DNA of 7,248 nucleotides from Scatosoma sp045645245 (GTDB lineage Bacteria; Bacillota; Clostridia; Christensenellales; Borkfalkiaceae), in the NCBI GenBank assembly GCA_045645245.1, contig JAZRIK010000057.1:1-7248 (forward strand), in the 5' to 3' direction. The notes under the pieces are model-generated. The model worked only from the letters and a program-made list of their open reading frames with translations. It was not told where the DNA came from and did not search any database. Shown one piece after another: positions 6,704-7,248 of this stretch. A program made the position numbers and the translations under genes. How positions within the stretch are numbered: position 1 is the first letter of the stretch; every line of letters starts with the position of its first letter.

Positions 6704-7021
6704 ATGGCTCTTGGTATGATAGAAGTATTCGGTTTTGCAACGGCAATCGTAGTCGCGGACAAGATGGCAAAGGCGGCGGACGTGGAAGTTGTGGCAATCG
6801 ATAAAAACAACCCTGCGGCAGGCGATTCCGCTCGCGTACCCCTTGTGATGGCGATTAAAATCGAAGGGGACGCCGCGGCGGTGGAAGCGGCGATACAAGC
6901 AGGGAAGGAAGAAGCGGAAAAACGCGATTTGTACATTACCCACAAGGTAATTGCACGGCAGAGTGAAGAAATCGAATGGTTTGCCCGTTTGAATGCACTC
7001 GGCAAAGATAAATTAAGATAA
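6704..7021 (+). CDS. Divergent hexameric BMC shell protein (single BMC domain)
   Basis: This 105-residue protein has one BMC (Pfam BMC-type) domain and should form a hexameric shell tile. MALGMIEVFGFATAIVVADKM at its start parallels the ALGMVETRGLVAAIEAADAM of the following shell gene, and GDAAAVEAAIQAG (55-67) parallels its GDVGAVKAAVEAG. Between them, the canonical pore-bearing KIGSG segment is replaced by a longer stretch (about 34-46, KNNPAAGDSARVP), roughly 9 residues longer and lacking GSG. After the domain there is a short charged tail ending at residue 105. It starts 14 bases after the ADH stop with only a weak ribosome site (GGGG at 6691-6694), so lower expression than the next gene is likely. 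Codon use is mixed (4 of 10 Val codons are GTA). It is not PduU/EutS-like in the visible order of elements. Membership of the BMC family is firm; the role of the loop is unknown. Confidence 0.92.
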   Translation: MALGMIEVFGFATAIVVADKMAKAADVEVVAIDKNNPAAGDSARVPLVMAIKIEGDAAAVEAAIQAGKEEAEKRDLYITHKVIARQSEEIEWFARLNALGKDKLR

Positions 7022-7044
7022 AAATAAAAAAATAATAAACAATA

Positions 7045-7050
7045 AAGGAG
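7045..7050 (+). promoter_or_regulatory. Strong ribosome binding site before the second shell gene
   Basis: AAGGAG lies 10 bases before the ATG at 7061 and 13 before the ATG at 7064, favouring 7061 as the start. It sits in a 39-base, almost entirely A/T spacer with little scope for secondary structure, consistent with high translation of a major shell protein. Confidence 0.72.
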
Positions 7051-7060
7051 AACAAAAACA

Positions 7061-7248
7061 ATGATGGAAGCATTAGGTATGGTAGAAACCAGAGGTCTCG
7101 TAGCGGCAATCGAAGCAGCGGATGCAATGGTAAAGGCAGCAAACGTAGTACTCGTAGGCAGCGAAAAGATCGGTAGCGGTTTGGTAAGCGTAATGGTACG
7201 CGGCGACGTAGGCGCAGTAAAAGCAGCGGTAGAAGCTGGTACGGCGGC
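7061..7248 (+). CDS. PduA/PduJ-like hexameric BMC shell protein, 5' part (cut by window end)
   Basis: The visible 62 residues are the N-terminal two thirds of a canonical BMC-H shell protein of about 90-95 residues. ALGMVETRGLVAAIEAADAM, the pore segment EKIGSGLV and the following VMVRGDVGAVKAAVEAG are nearly the consensus of PduA, PduJ and EutM. The GSG loop lines the central pore that passes small polar metabolites in PduA. This is expected to be a bulk facet protein. All 12 Val codons are GTA and 8 of 13 Ala codons are GCA, unlike the GCG-rich enzyme genes, which fits strong expression. The frame remains open at the window end. Which Pdu paralogue it corresponds to cannot be settled from this portion, so no symbol is given. 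Confidence 0.95.
   Translation, partial: MMEALGMVETRGLVAAIEAADAMVKAANVVLVGSEKIGSGLVSVMVRGDVGAVKAAVEAGTA

Overview
The window is a single-strand (+) run of eight tightly spaced genes, both end genes being cut by the window. It encodes L-rhamnose catabolism coupled to a bacterial microcompartment (BMC). The organism is most likely an anaerobic Firmicute of the clostridial type. I infer this from the strong AAGGAG-type Shine-Dalgarno sites, the A-rich intergenic leaders and the similarity of the enzymes to clostridial-type proteins. The taxonomic call is an inference of low confidence, because nothing in the window fixes the lineage.

Layout: the 3' half of rhamnulokinase (1-717), L-rhamnose isomerase (729-1973), acetate kinase family protein (1992-3182), class II sugar-phosphate aldolase (3220-3975), CoA-acylating aldehyde dehydrogenase (4004-5461), zinc-type medium-chain alcohol dehydrogenase (5490-6689), a divergent hexameric BMC shell protein (6704-7021), and the start of a canonical PduA/PduJ-like BMC shell protein (7061 onward). 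The gaps are only 11-39 bases, with no terminator-like hairpin seen, so the genes are probably one operon. There is no gene-free stretch over 300 bases, and I saw no RNA gene, mobile element, CRISPR array or long repeat.

Proposed logic: rhamnose is isomerised to rhamnulose (RhaA), phosphorylated (RhaB) and cleaved to DHAP plus L-lactaldehyde by the aldolase. The aldolase, the aldehyde dehydrogenase and the alcohol dehydrogenase each carry a short amphipathic helix of the encapsulation-peptide type (C-terminal in the aldolase, N-terminal in the other two). The three helices align without gaps over 13 residues. RhaA and the acetate kinase lack such a tag, as does the visible C-terminus of RhaB. 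This suggests that sugar activation and ATP recovery stay in the cytosol while aldehyde chemistry is enclosed. Inside, one aldehyde would be oxidised to acyl-CoA and another reduced to the alcohol, recycling NAD and CoA. A phosphotransacylase (PduL), BMC-P vertex and BMC-T proteins, and possibly a propanediol dehydratase, would be expected downstream but are not in the window.

Most noteworthy: the first shell protein replaces the usual GSG pore segment with a loop about 9 residues longer; the acetate kinase has an acyl-pocket change (Val to Ala) and an altered active-site motif that could fit lactyl- or propionyl-phosphate; and the two adjacent shell genes differ sharply in codon use and ribosome-binding strength. 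Rhamnose/fucose BMC loci are known from clostridia and Planctomycetes, so the system class is not new. The specific combination and these details are what merit checking.
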